NCBI RefSeq assembly: GCF_020991415.1
Contig: NZ_JAJMOY010000013.1
Coordinates: 1-64,000, forward strand
Reading direction: 5' to 3'
Origin: Flavobacterium sp. ENC
Lineage (GTDB): Bacteria > Bacteroidota > Bacteroidia > Flavobacteriales > Flavobacteriaceae
Length of the DNA: 64,000 bases
Below, in pieces: positions 26,720 through 35,589 of the stretch. The notes beneath the pieces were generated by a model. The model searched no databases. It worked only from the letters and a program-made list of their open reading frames with translations, and was not told the DNA's origin. Position 1 is the stretch's first letter. Each line of letters opens with the position of its first letter. Made by a program: the position numbers and the translations under genes.

Positions 26720-27484
26720 ATGGACAAACACTACAAAAAAGAAGGCAAGTACAGCTATTATGAAGCTGGAGAAGGAACTCCTATCGTTATTTTACATGGC
26801 TTAATGGGAGGCCTCAGTAACTTTGATGCTGTAGCGCAATATTTTCCAACAAAAGGATACAAAGTTGTTATCCCTGATTTGCCAATATACACTCAGAGCA
26901 TTTTAAAAACGAACGTAAAGAGTTTTGCGAAATACGTAAAGGACTTTATCACTTTCAAAGGTTTTGACAAAGTTATTTTATTGGGTAATTCGCTAGGCGG
27001 ACATATTGCACTTTATCACACCAAGTTATATCCCGAGAAAGTCGCAGGACTTGTCATAACAGGAAGTTCAGGTCTTTATGAAAGCGCTATGGGAGACAGC
27101 TACCCAAAAAGAGGTGATTATGAATACATCAAAAAGAAAGCTGAAGATGTTTTTTACGACCCTAAAATCGCGACTCCTGAGTTAATTGATGAAGTTTATG
27201 CTACTGTTAATGACCGCATCAAACTAATTAAAACACTGACAATCGCCAAAAGTGCCATTCGTCATAATATGGCAAAAGATTTACCGAAAATGACAGTGGA
27301 AACCTGTATCATCTGGGGTAAAAATGATGCCGTAACGCCTCCTAATGTGGCGGAAGAATTTGATAAATTATTGCCTAATTCAACGTTGTACTGGATAGAC
27401 AAATGTGGACATGCTGCTATGATGGAACATCCTCAGGAATTTAATAATATTCTTGAAGAGTGGCTCGTTAAAAAGAATCTATAG
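26720..27484 (+). CDS. Alpha/beta hydrolase
   Basis: A 254-residue cytoplasmic protein of the alpha/beta hydrolase fold. The oxyanion segment is ILHGLMGG (24-31), the nucleophile elbow is GNSLGGH with Ser at about 93, the acid is probably in WGKNDAVTPP near 202-211, and the catalytic His is in DKCGHAAMMEHP near 230. It resembles small esterases and C-C hydrolases of the BioH/MhpC kind, but the substrate cannot be told. It is divergent from mraZ and lies 42 bases before the engB start, probably in one operon with it. Confidence 0.9.
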   Translation: MDKHYKKEGKYSYYEAGEGTPIVILHGLMGGLSNFDAVAQYFPTKGYKVVIPDLPIYTQSILKTNVKSFAKYVKDFITFKGFDKVILLGNSLGGHIALYHTKLYPEKVAGLVITGSSGLYESAMGDSYPKRGDYEYIKKKAEDVFYDPKIATPELIDEVYATVNDRIKLIKTLTIAKSAIRHNMAKDLPKMTVETCIIWGKNDAVTPPNVAEEFDKLLPNSTLYWIDKCGHAAMMEHPQEFNNILEEWLVKKNL

Positions 27485-27526
27485 CATTTGACTTTCGACT
27501 TTAAGGAGGTCTTAAACACAAAAAAC

Positions 27527-28147
27527 ATGAAAATTAATACCGCCGAATTTATTATCAGCAATTCTGAAGTTGCAAAATGTCCACAGGATTTTTTGCCGGA
27601 ATATGCTTTTATCGGCCGCTCCAACGTAGGTAAGTCATCGTTGATCAACATGCTTACCAATCATAAAAATTTAGCTAAAACTTCAGGCAGACCCGGAAAG
27701 ACCCAGCTGATTAATCACTTTAAGATTAACAATAATTGGTTTCTGGTCGATTTGCCCGGTTATGGCTACGCTAAAGTATCTAAAAAAACAAAATCGGTTT
27801 TTCAGCAATTCATAACGGATTATTTCGAAACCAGGGAACAACTGGTTTGTGCTTTTGTACTGATCGATATTCGTCACGAAGCCCAGGCCATCGATATTGA
27901 GTTTATGTCGTATATGGGTGAAAGCGAAATTCCGTTCTGTATCATTTTTACAAAAGCGGACAAAATCAGCAAGACCAAAGTGGACTCGCATATCGCTGCT
28001 TACAAAAAACAGATGTTTGCCAATAACTGGGAAGAAATGCCTCATTATTTTGTGACTTCTGCCACAGAGCAAACCGGAAAAGACGAGGTTTTAAATTATA
28101 TTGATGAAGTGAATCAGGAAGTTTTTAAGAACAACAGTCAGTTTTAA
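27527..28147 (+). CDS. engB: Ribosome biogenesis GTPase EngB (YsxC/YihA)
   Basis: A 206-residue GTPase required for assembly of the large ribosomal subunit. I take the ATG at 27527 (MKINTAEFIISNSEVAKCP), since the in-frame codons upstream do not resemble the family. The P loop GRSNVGKS is at 30-37, switch I lies around the KTSGRPGKTQ stretch, switch II is DLPGYGYAKV, and the guanine-specificity motif TKADK is near 144. Convergent with gldC, from which it is separated by a 500-base repeat element. Confidence 0.96.
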   Translation: MKINTAEFIISNSEVAKCPQDFLPEYAFIGRSNVGKSSLINMLTNHKNLAKTSGRPGKTQLINHFKINNNWFLVDLPGYGYAKVSKKTKSVFQQFITDYFETREQLVCAFVLIDIRHEAQAIDIEFMSYMGESEIPFCIIFTKADKISKTKVDSHIAAYKKQMFANNWEEMPHYFVTSATEQTGKDEVLNYIDEVNQEVFKNNSQF

Positions 28148-28177
28148 ATTTTTAAACTCCAAATTCCCATATTTAAA

Positions 28178-28635
28178 AAATTCCAATAAAAAAATCCCAA
28201 ATTCCAATTTACGATTGAGATTTGGGATTTCTTATTTTTTGAACTTTCTGTCACCCTGAGCGAAGTCGAAGGCTTGGAATTTGGAATTTCATATTTTTGA
28301 AACTTTCTGTCACCCTGAGCGAAGTCGAAGGCTTGGAATTTGGAATTTCTTATTTTTTTGAAACTTTCTGTCACCCTGAGCGAAGTCGAAGGCTTGGAAT
28401 TTGGAATTTCTTATTTTTGAAACTTTCTGTCACCCTGAGCGAAGTCGAAGGCTTGGAATTTGGGATTTCTTATTTTTGAAACTTTCTGTCACCCTGAGCG
28501 AAGTCGAAGGCTTGGAATTTGGGATTTCTTATTTTTCGAAACTTTCTGTCACCCTGAGCGAAGTCGAAGGCTTGGAATTTGGAATTTTTTATTGATTTTC
28601 CAAATTTGGAATTTGGAATTTCTTTATTGGAATTT
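28178..28635. repeat. Six-copy tandem repeat inside an inverted repeat
   Basis: Six units of 59-61 bases start at about 28249, 28308, 28369, 28428, 28487 and 28547 (position of TGTCACCCTGAGCGAAGTCG in each). Each unit joins that word to GGCTTGGAATTTGGAATTTC and an AT-rich link. The array is flanked by an inverted repeat, 28178-28210 and 28602-28635, with two mismatches and one gap. All six units are nearly identical, so expansion is recent. It fills the 28148-28646 spacer between convergent engB and gldC. Short frames through the units read as repeated LSVTLSEVEGLEFG and are not taken as genes. Confidence 0.9.
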
Positions 28636-28646
28636 CCTGAAAGGAT

Positions 28647-28982
28647 TTATTTCGTCAGTTCGAGCTTTTCCGCAAAATAATCACAGAAATCCTTCATGGT
28701 ATCTGACATCTTTTCATCGTCTGTAGCACGCTTGAAAGTATCTGACATGGCCACTAATGTCTGATGAAAGAAAATTTTCATTTCATCTACCGGCATATCT
28801 TTCGTCCACAAGTCGATACGCATGGTTTCCTTGGCTTTACTGTCCCAAATTGACAACATGATGGCTTTGGCCTCTTCAGCCTGAACTCCTCCGTCCTGAG
28901 CACTCCATGTTAATTTTTCCGGAACACGGTTTTCATCTAATTCTATATTGAATTTAATTTCTGAGTTTATTGTATCTGACAT
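28647..28982 (-). CDS. gldC: Gliding motility protein GldC
   Basis: A 111-residue soluble protein matching what I know of GldC (opening SDTINSEIKFNIELDENRVP, then the LTWSAQDGG and MRIDLWTKDMPVDEMK motifs). It has no signal peptide. In Flavobacterium johnsoniae gldC is next to gldB and helps, but is not absolutely needed for, gliding; it is found together with the gliding/type IX secretion gene set. Its start codon overlaps the gldB stop at base 28982. Confidence 0.93.
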   Translation of the reverse strand: MSDTINSEIKFNIELDENRVPEKLTWSAQDGGVQAEEAKAIMLSIWDSKAKETMRIDLWTKDMPVDEMKIFFHQTLVAMSDTFKRATDDEKMSDTMKDFCDYFAEKLELTK

Positions 28983-29938
28983 TATTTCTTAGGTTTATAT
29001 TTTGAGTTTTCAAAAATTTCTTTTGCATTTGTTTTCAGTAATTCCGAAAGGGTAACTTTATTATTTTTCATGTAAGAGCGTACCATCTGCCATCCAATCC
29101 AGGCTCCGACTCTTCCCGGCGAATCATTATCGATTTCAAGAAAGAATTTCGAGAATGGTGCGGGCGCTATAAATCGGGTATTTAGTTTCGGGTCATCACT
29201 GTACAGCAATTCATTTTCTATAAAATAACGCCACATATAACTTTCGTTTTCTTCACACCATTTAATCTGTTCCGGTGTGTATCCCATTTTTTCAGCATCT
29301 GTATATTCCGGTAAAAGCAAGTCTTTTGCATACAGTTGTTTTCCTTCAAAAATCATCTGAGACAGCAGCGTTCTGTCGGATGAAGCGGAAGTCTTTCTGA
29401 AAGCAAAACTGGAAACCACATCGGGCATGATCTGTCTTTCTTCAAAATTTTGTTTCAGGTAACTGGGAAACTCATAAAACTTATGCTCTTTTCCGAGATA
29501 CAATTCCAGGGAGACAATAACCAGGCTGTCTGCATAAATCGCTTTGGCATTATAGTCCATTTCAGAAATCACTGTGATTACCTTAGGAATTTTTACTTCG
29601 GGAAAATAGTATTTTACATGCTGAAACAAGCTGTTGAATTCTTCTCGTACCGGTTCAAAATTGGAGTATTTTTTCTGAACTTCTGTATACACCTCTCTCC
29701 AGATCGGATCCTGCATTTTTTTCAGCCAGACATTATCATCATTTCCGGGAGGAAAGAAGAACGGATATTGTCTTTTTACTTTCGCCAAATCTTCGGGTTT
29801 GGTTTCAAAAAATACTTTGTCAAAACGCTCCACTTTAATATCTACGGGAATTTCTTCAACTTCTTTTTCAACTTTGCTTTTCTGGTCACAAGACAAAAAA
29901 AACAAGCACAGAAGCACTATAAAGCGATAAATTTTCAT
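28982..29938 (-). CDS. gldB: Gliding motility lipoprotein GldB
   Basis: A 318-residue lipoprotein (signal ending FFLSC, Cys17) matching GldB, which is essential for gliding in F. johnsoniae and is found with the GldKLMN-type secretion/gliding machinery. Internal features include VERFDKVFFETKPEDL near 36-51 and FPPGNDDNVWLKKMQDPIWR near 62-81. Its molecular function is not known. It is the first gene of the gldB-gldC pair and its stop overlaps gldC, so the two are coupled. Its presence argues for a gliding organism. Confidence 0.94.
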   Translation of the reverse strand: MKIYRFIVLLCLFFLSCDQKSKVEKEVEEIPVDIKVERFDKVFFETKPEDLAKVKRQYPFFFPPGNDDNVWLKKMQDPIWREVYTEVQKKYSNFEPVREEFNSLFQHVKYYFPEVKIPKVITVISEMDYNAKAIYADSLVIVSLELYLGKEHKFYEFPSYLKQNFEERQIMPDVVSSFAFRKTSASSDRTLLSQMIFEGKQLYAKDLLLPEYTDAEKMGYTPEQIKWCEENESYMWRYFIENELLYSDDPKLNTRFIAPAPFSKFFLEIDNDSPGRVGAWIGWQMVRSYMKNNKVTLSELLKTNAKEIFENSKYKPKK

Positions 29939-30039
29939 TTTATTTTAATTAGATTTGTGTTGCTGGAATTCAAGTATTATTCATACTTAAAAAATAATTC
30001 TGCAAATATACATTCCTGTATCTTAAAACCTGACCTATT

Positions 30040-30846
30040 ATGACTAAAAAAAGCACCATTCAGACAGAAAAAGTAAATAAGCACATCGTAGAGTGGCTAA
30101 AAGATTACGCTGCTAAAGCAAAAGTAAACGGATTTGTAATCGGAATTTCCGGCGGGGTTGATTCGGCGGTTACTTCGACCTTATGCGCCCAGACGGGATT
30201 ACAGGTTTTATGTGTGGAAATGCCAATTCACCAGGCAGAAAATCAGGTTTCAAGAGGGAGAGAGCATATTGATCAGTTAAAAAAACGCTTTCCGAATGTT
30301 TCGAGCACACAAACTGACCTGACGGCTGTTTTTGAAGCTTTTAAGAGTTCAGCACCCAAAACAGACGACGATGCCAAAGTAAGTTTATCATTAGCCAATA
30401 CACGTGCCCGTTTACGAATGACTTCCTTATATTATTTAGCAGGAATTAATGGTCTTTTAGTTGCCGGAACAGGAAACAAAGTAGAAGATTTTGGCGTAGG
30501 ATTTTATACCAAATACGGCGACGGCGGAGTCGATTTAAGTCCAATTGCCGACCTAATGAAGTCAGATGTGTATGCTCTGGGAGAATTTTTAGCGATTCCC
30601 GACTCAATTTTAACTGCAGCACCTACAGATGGATTATTTGGTGACAACAGAACAGATGAAGATCAATTAGGAGCCAGTTACGATGAACTTGAATGGGCGA
30701 TGATAGCCGCGGAGTCAGGAAAGACGCCAGCTGACTTCAACGGGAGAGAAAAATCTGTCTTTGAAATTTATAAACGTTTAAACACCAGCAACAAGCATAA
30801 AATGGATGCAATTCCGGTTTGTTTAATACCAAAAACGTTAAAATAA
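30040..30846 (+). CDS. nadE: NAD(+) synthetase NadE
   Basis: A 268-residue ammonia-dependent NAD synthetase: the ATP pyrophosphatase loop SGGVDS is at 37-42, LANTRARLRMTSLYYLA near 120-136 and VAGTGNKVEDFGVGFYTKYG near 145-164 form the deamido-NAD site, and DLSPIADLMKSDVYALG follows. There is no N-terminal glutaminase domain, so ammonia must come from elsewhere. It is divergent from gldB, with 101 bases between, and 92 bases ahead of the response regulator. Confidence 0.96.
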   Translation: MTKKSTIQTEKVNKHIVEWLKDYAAKAKVNGFVIGISGGVDSAVTSTLCAQTGLQVLCVEMPIHQAENQVSRGREHIDQLKKRFPNVSSTQTDLTAVFEAFKSSAPKTDDDAKVSLSLANTRARLRMTSLYYLAGINGLLVAGTGNKVEDFGVGFYTKYGDGGVDLSPIADLMKSDVYALGEFLAIPDSILTAAPTDGLFGDNRTDEDQLGASYDELEWAMIAAESGKTPADFNGREKSVFEIYKRLNTSNKHKMDAIPVCLIPKTLK

Positions 30847-30938
30847 AACTTTTTAACATTTGTGTGTAATTAATTACAGAATTTATTTATTAATTTTACC
30901 GTTCCAAAAAACATGAACAATTCTAAAAAGGTAAAATT

Positions 30939-31568
30939 ATGATTAAAGTATGTCTAGCAGACAATCATCCTGTTACGCACTTTGGCGTTAAGTCTTATTT
31001 TAAAGACCACGATCAAATTTCAATTGTTGCCAATGTCGGCAATTTTTCAATGGTTAGAGATATTCTTCAGACGAAGGAGATTGACATCCTAATTCTAGAC
31101 TTAGAGTTAGAAGGTCTTTCGAGCATCTTTGAGGTTAAATCGATCCTAAAGAATTTCCCAAAGACAAAAATTGTGATTTTCAGCGACCTGGCTGAACAAA
31201 TGTATGCTCCAAATGCCATTAAAGCAGGAGTTTCCGGGTATGTACACAAAACAGAAAAACTTGAAACATTAGGTCTTTCTATTATTAAAGTACATGAAGG
31301 AAAAATCATTATCAACGAAACTGTTCGCAAAAACATGGCCCTTATTGCTAAACAAAGCAAGAGCGAACGTCTTTACAGAAAGCTTTCGAATCGTGAAATT
31401 GAGGTTTTACGTTACTTAAGTGACGGTAAGAAAAACAATGAAATCTCTAAAATCTTAAATCTGAACGAAAAAACGATCAGTACTTACAAACTAAGATTAT
31501 TGACTAAATTAAACGTTACTAATTTAGTTGACTTAGTAAACAAAGCTAAGACTTTAGAAATTATTTAA
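30939..31568 (+). CDS. LuxR/NarL-family response regulator
   Basis: A 209-residue two-domain regulator. The receiver has the phosphoacceptor Asp54 in DILILDLELEG; the acidic pocket is Asp8-Asn9 (one acid replaced by Asn) and the Lys is in GYVHKTEKL near 101. The C-terminal helix-turn-helix of the LuxR type (about 145-205) reads LSNREIEVLRYLSDGKKNNE followed by LNLNEKTISTYK. No sensor kinase is adjacent, so it is an orphan. Its TAA overlaps the convergent dnaG stop codon by three bases. Confidence 0.92.
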   Translation: MIKVCLADNHPVTHFGVKSYFKDHDQISIVANVGNFSMVRDILQTKEIDILILDLELEGLSSIFEVKSILKNFPKTKIVIFSDLAEQMYAPNAIKAGVSGYVHKTEKLETLGLSIIKVHEGKIIINETVRKNMALIAKQSKSERLYRKLSNREIEVLRYLSDGKKNNEISKILNLNEKTISTYKLRLLTKLNVTNLVDLVNKAKTLEII

Positions 31569-33628
31569 TGGTATCGCGACATTACTCTTCCTAGTTTTTT
31601 CGAAAATGCATTAACTAATTTTGAGTAATCAACGACCATCGACAAAAGCTCTGTATTATCTGAATTATCAGGTTGTATAGAGCTTTTTAATTCTTCTATG
31701 ATTTTATCAACCAGATACCAGCGCATAGACATAATGGTTTCGGTCACATATTGTGCAATACCTGCCTGTTTGTCTTTCGCAAAAATATTTTGCCCTTCCC
31801 AATTGTGTAGCGACACTTTTTCATCTTCCATCAAAATATCCGTCACTTCCTGAGCAAAATCTGGCTGCAGACGCATTAAATACTGCTCCAGACTGAACTT
31901 TTCATTTTGATGATAGAAAGCCATGATATCCGTAAAAATATCCCGAAACAAATTATTCGAAAGCTCTACTTCATCTTCCTGCAGACTCAGGTAAATTCGC
32001 TGATGCACTTTATACTCCCTTTTTTCAGAAATCATTTCGATCTCCCCTTCTTCATTGCTTTTTAAAAGCACATCTTCAAATACTTCCGTTTTATCTCCGT
32101 AAAGCAATAAAATTTCGATTACTTTTCGCTCCAGGCGGTATAATATATCAACCTTTTCAGTTTGCTGTGGTGCTGTATATCCCGGCTCTCCCGGATAATC
32201 TTCCGGGGGGCCGTTTCTTGGATCTTCCGGATCTCCTCCTGAATATCCTGTATTATTTGGCTTTTGGTTTCTGAAAACTTCAAAAGGCTTTTGTTCCTGC
32301 TTTTGCTTTTTATTGGCTTCTGCAATATCTTTCTGAATCAGCTGAGATAAAGTACTCACCAACACCTGCTCGGAAATATCCATTATTCGGGCACATTCCT
32401 GCGTATAAATTTCACGCTGGATACGATCCGGAATTTTCGAAATACTAACGACCATATCCCGAATCAGGTCGGCTTTTTTGATTGGGTCGTTTTTGGCTTC
32501 TTTCATAAGGAGCGATGCCTTAAACTGTATGAAATCCTTACTGTTTTCTTCTAAATAAGCAACCAGATCGTCATGGGAATTTTTTCGTGCAAAACTGTCC
32601 GGATCTTCTCCGTCAGGAAAAGCACAAACCCTTACGTTCATTCCTTCCTCCAGGATCAAATCGATTCCACGAATAGAAGCACGAAGTCCTGCAGCGTCAC
32701 CATCAAAAAGTACGGTAATATTCCTGGTCAGACGATTCACCAGTCTGATCTGATCGGGCGTTAAAGCTGTTCCGGACGAAGCCACAACGTTCTCGATCCC
32801 GGCCTGATGGAACTGAATTACATCGGTATAGCCTTCCACCAAATAACAATTGTTCTGCTTCGCTATTGATTGTTTGGCCTGAAAAATCCCGTAAAGCACT
32901 TTACTTTTGTGGTAAATATCACTTTCCGGCGAGTTTAAATATTTTGCCGCTTTTTTATCATTCGTTAAAATACGTCCTCCGAAACCTAAAACACGTCCGG
33001 ACATACTTTCTATAGGGAACATTACACGGCCTTTAAAACGGTCAAAAGGACGATCTTCTCTGGCGATTGTCAAACCGGTACTTTCCAGAAATTCGAGCTT
33101 GTAACCTTTGCCTAAAGCTTCTTTGGTCAAAGCATCCCAGGTTTCCGGTGAATATCCCAGGGAAAACTTTTTGATGGTTTCATTAGTAAAACCTCTCTCT
33201 TTAAAATACGAGAGTCCGATTGCTTTTCCTTCTTCTGAATTTAAAAGTGTCTTATGAAAATATTCTTTGGCAAATTCCGAAACCAGATACATACTCTCGC
33301 GAACATCGGTCATGGCTTTTTCGGCATCGCTTTGTTCTGTTTCCTCAATCTCAATATTGTATTTCCTGGCCAGATAACGAATGGCTTCCGGATAGGTAAA
33401 CTGGGAGTGCTCCATCAGGAATTTAACAGAGTTCCCTCCTTTTCCAGTACTAAAATCTTTCCAGATGCCTTTTGCAGGCGACACCATAAACGACGGAGAG
33501 CGTTCATCCGAGAAGGGACTCAATCCTTTGAAATTACTTCCGGCCCGCTTTAAATTGACAAAATCACCAATAACCTCCTCTACACGAGCAGTTTCAAAAA
33601 CAGAATCAATTGTACTTTGTGAAATCAA
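31565..33628 (-). CDS. dnaG: DNA primase DnaG with a zinc-less finger domain
   Basis: Primase of 687 residues starting at the TTG at 33628 (reads LISQSTIDSVFETARVEEV, where the family begins). The longer frame to an ATG at 33736 runs through a terminator hairpin and is rejected. The order is zinc-finger-like domain (1-100), TOPRIM catalytic domain (VEGYTDVIQFH and FDGDAAG near 255-310) and a C-terminal helicase-binding domain (about 540-687) after a Pro/Gly-rich linker. In the finger the four zinc ligands of E. coli DnaG (Cys40, His43, Cys61, Cys64) are Ser37, Ser40, Asp58 and Thr61 here, although the surrounding fold residues are kept. Confidence 0.95.
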   Translation of the reverse strand: MISQSTIDSVFETARVEEVIGDFVNLKRAGSNFKGLSPFSDERSPSFMVSPAKGIWKDFSTGKGGNSVKFLMEHSQFTYPEAIRYLARKYNIEIEETEQSDAEKAMTDVRESMYLVSEFAKEYFHKTLLNSEEGKAIGLSYFKERGFTNETIKKFSLGYSPETWDALTKEALGKGYKLEFLESTGLTIAREDRPFDRFKGRVMFPIESMSGRVLGFGGRILTNDKKAAKYLNSPESDIYHKSKVLYGIFQAKQSIAKQNNCYLVEGYTDVIQFHQAGIENVVASSGTALTPDQIRLVNRLTRNITVLFDGDAAGLRASIRGIDLILEEGMNVRVCAFPDGEDPDSFARKNSHDDLVAYLEENSKDFIQFKASLLMKEAKNDPIKKADLIRDMVVSISKIPDRIQREIYTQECARIMDISEQVLVSTLSQLIQKDIAEANKKQKQEQKPFEVFRNQKPNNTGYSGGDPEDPRNGPPEDYPGEPGYTAPQQTEKVDILYRLERKVIEILLLYGDKTEVFEDVLLKSNEEGEIEMISEKREYKVHQRIYLSLQEDEVELSNNLFRDIFTDIMAFYHQNEKFSLEQYLMRLQPDFAQEVTDILMEDEKVSLHNWEGQNIFAKDKQAGIAQYVTETIMSMRWYLVDKIIEELKSSIQPDNSDNTELLSMVVDYSKLVNAFSKKLGRVMSRYH

Positions 33629-33702
33629 AACGTAAAATATTTTTAAAGTTGAGAGCCTGTAAAAGTAAACAAAATCTTTCCTGAAATGTAACGATTTCAC
33701 AT

Positions 33703-33733
33703 AAAAAAAAGTGCCTCTTTCGAAGCACTTTTT
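33703..33733 (-). terminator. Terminator between the outer-membrane protein gene and dnaG
   Basis: On the minus strand AAAAAGTGC pairs with GCACTTTTT around TTCGAAAGAG and is followed by more T. It ends the sigma-factor operon and shows that dnaG must start downstream of it. Confidence 0.8.
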
Positions 33734-33755
33734 CACTAACTAAACTCACTCATAC

Positions 33756-34808
33756 TTAATTCAAATCAAAGCGTAACCCTAAGGAAATATTATTTTCCTT
33801 AACTAAATTATCCTGAAATAAAGGATTCAAATCATATTTTAGGTACAAACTCATGTCTTTATAACCAATATAAGAACTCAGTCCGTAAATAAAATTATTG
33901 ACGTTATAATCCCCTTTTATCGTGGTTTTATATTTTAAATCTTCCTCTTCAAATTTTAAAATCTGCTTTGATTTTACATTGATTCCGGCATAACCGCCAA
34001 TCCCGAAACGGAAGCTTTTATGGGTTCTGAAATAAGTCTTTCCGTTACTTTCTTTGGGCCTGGTAAAATCAAACTCCAAATGCAGCGGCAAAACGATATA
34101 CACATTTCTAAAACGGGATTCATCCATATTTACCGGATTCACTTCAAGATTGGTCTGGTTTCCGTTTACCACAAAATTGCGGTTATCGGTTGGACGGATA
34201 TTGTTGTACATTACCGAAAGTCCGTATTTGGCGTGCAATAAATTATCGTTTTTCAGTAATCTTGAATTATAGGTAAAACCCCATTCGTAAAAATGCGAAC
34301 CTATAAAACTGTAATTGGAATCCTGAAGTTTGCCGTCGACCATTGTATTGTTCAGTCCAAATGCGAAGACAAACTGTGAAGTAGTTCTTTTTTCGCCGCG
34401 AATGGAATCTTTACCTCTTTTTCTATCGCTCCAGTCCTTGTCGTTCCAATGAATAATCAAAGCATGTTTTTTGATTGAATCTCCTTCTTTTATTTTGCCG
34501 TCTACTTTTTGCTGTACCAAATCATTAAGTTCGTTTTGGGCCAGAGTAACTTTTTCCTCAATAATTACGGCCCGGGCTTCAGCCAGTTCTTTTTTGCGTT
34601 TATCCGCTTGTTCCTGCGTAATTTTGCCTTCCGATAACTGAATATTTACAGCTTCAATTTCTTCTTTTAATGCTTGCTTTTCTTCCTTGGTTACTTTTTC
34701 GATTTTAGCTGCAATTTGCTTTGCTCTTGACTCAAAAGTTTCCTGCCCTAATACCTTACTAACAAATAAGAAAACCAGGATTACGAGATAAATAGTAAAA
34801 TTTTTCAT
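33756..34808 (-). CDS. Outer-membrane beta-barrel protein with coiled-coil N terminus
   Basis: A 350-residue exported protein: signal peptide at about 1-21 (ending SKVLGQ), a highly charged helical coiled coil at about 25-105 (EEKQALKEEIEAVNIQLSEG), then strands typical of an outer-membrane barrel from about 140 (QFVFAFGLNNTM) to the C-terminal ISLGLRFDLN with a terminal aromatic/Asn end. It is the third gene of the sigma factor / anti-sigma / barrel operon and may be part of the envelope response that operon controls, or the sensor's target. The exact family is not recognised. Confidence 0.75.
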   Translation of the reverse strand: MKNFTIYLVILVFLFVSKVLGQETFESRAKQIAAKIEKVTKEEKQALKEEIEAVNIQLSEGKITQEQADKRKKELAEARAVIIEEKVTLAQNELNDLVQQKVDGKIKEGDSIKKHALIIHWNDKDWSDRKRGKDSIRGEKRTTSQFVFAFGLNNTMVDGKLQDSNYSFIGSHFYEWGFTYNSRLLKNDNLLHAKYGLSVMYNNIRPTDNRNFVVNGNQTNLEVNPVNMDESRFRNVYIVLPLHLEFDFTRPKESNGKTYFRTHKSFRFGIGGYAGINVKSKQILKFEEEDLKYKTTIKGDYNVNNFIYGLSSYIGYKDMSLYLKYDLNPLFQDNLVKENNISLGLRFDLN

Positions 34809-34869
34809 GATGATTTTTTAAAATTGATTGATGATTGATGATTTTTTTTAACTGTTGATTGTTTATTGT

Positions 34870-35589
34870 TTATTCCTGTTGATTTCGGTTTGCCAGCGCC
34901 ACCTTTACTGTTTGATAGTTTTTGTTGACTTTGGTTATTACTTTTTCCCTGAACGAAAGTTCCAGTTCGCCATCAACCTGATTTAATAAATCGCTGGCAT
35001 TGATTTTAATTTTCGATCTGGGCTTCACCGAATTTTCCGCAACCACACTTTTTTCTGCCGTATTTAGCAACTGTTCTGCCGTTTCTTTTTTTGGTATTTC
35101 AGGCACAGTGATTGGATTGTTGCCCGATGTTGATTGTTGATTTTTTTGATTGATGATTGAAACCTCCGCTATTGGATTTGCTGTATTCTTAACTATATTA
35201 ATTCCTTTTTGATTTGCAATTTTTTCTGGTGTTTTTGAATTTTCCGCGTTCTGAAGAGGCTCTTTTTCTGAGACCGCAATTTCAATTTTGCCGGAATCCG
35301 TCGATTTAAGACCTGATTTTACAACGGAATCTTTTTGACTGTTTTCCTCAATAACAATTTGATTGTTTGGAATCTCCATCTTTTTTTCCTGATTCAAAAA
35401 GAAAGTCCCTGCCAATAAAAGCCCTGCAATACTGGCCGCGATATACAGCCATTTATTTTTCTTTTTTGGTTTCTTTTCTTCGGCAACACTCAGCATCGCG
35501 TCTAATCGGTCCCAGGCTTTTTCGCTCGGTTCAATCTTACGCTGATTTAGCTTTTCACGGAAATCCTTTTCAAAATTATTCGGTTCCAT
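34870..35589 (-). CDS. Probable anti-sigma factor, single membrane span
   Basis: A 239-residue protein with a cytoplasmic N terminus (NFEKDFREKLNQRKIEPSEKAWDRLDAML in outline, about 5-33), one membrane segment at about 46-64, and a long polar, disordered periplasmic part rich in Asn, Lys, Glu and Pro. The WxRLDxML N terminus is shared with many Bacteroidetes proteins encoded beside ECF sigma factors. It overlaps the sigma gene by 14 bases, which supports the anti-sigma role. No zinc anti-sigma motif is present. Confidence 0.7.
   Translation of the reverse strand: MEPNNFEKDFREKLNQRKIEPSEKAWDRLDAMLSVAEEKKPKKKNKWLYIAASIAGLLLAGTFFLNQEKKMEIPNNQIVIEENSQKDSVVKSGLKSTDSGKIEIAVSEKEPLQNAENSKTPEKIANQKGINIVKNTANPIAEVSIINQKNQQSTSGNNPITVPEIPKKETAEQLLNTAEKSVVAENSVKPRSKIKINASDLLNQVDGELELSFREKVITKVNKNYQTVKVALANRNQQE

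Noticed and set aside
28221..28600. Possible CRISPR array or repetitive coding gene
   Set aside because: The 59-61 bp units are nearly identical along their full length, so there are no unique spacers, and no cas genes are present. Short frames reading LSVTLSEVEG arise from the repeat itself in several phases.
29450..30043. A 197-codon plus-strand frame opposite gldB
   Set aside because: Antisense to a recognised gene; composition rich in Phe and Ile with no motif.
33629..33736. Longer N terminus for DnaG
   Set aside because: This stretch contains a rho-independent terminator hairpin and does not resemble the family; TTG at 33628 fits the family start.
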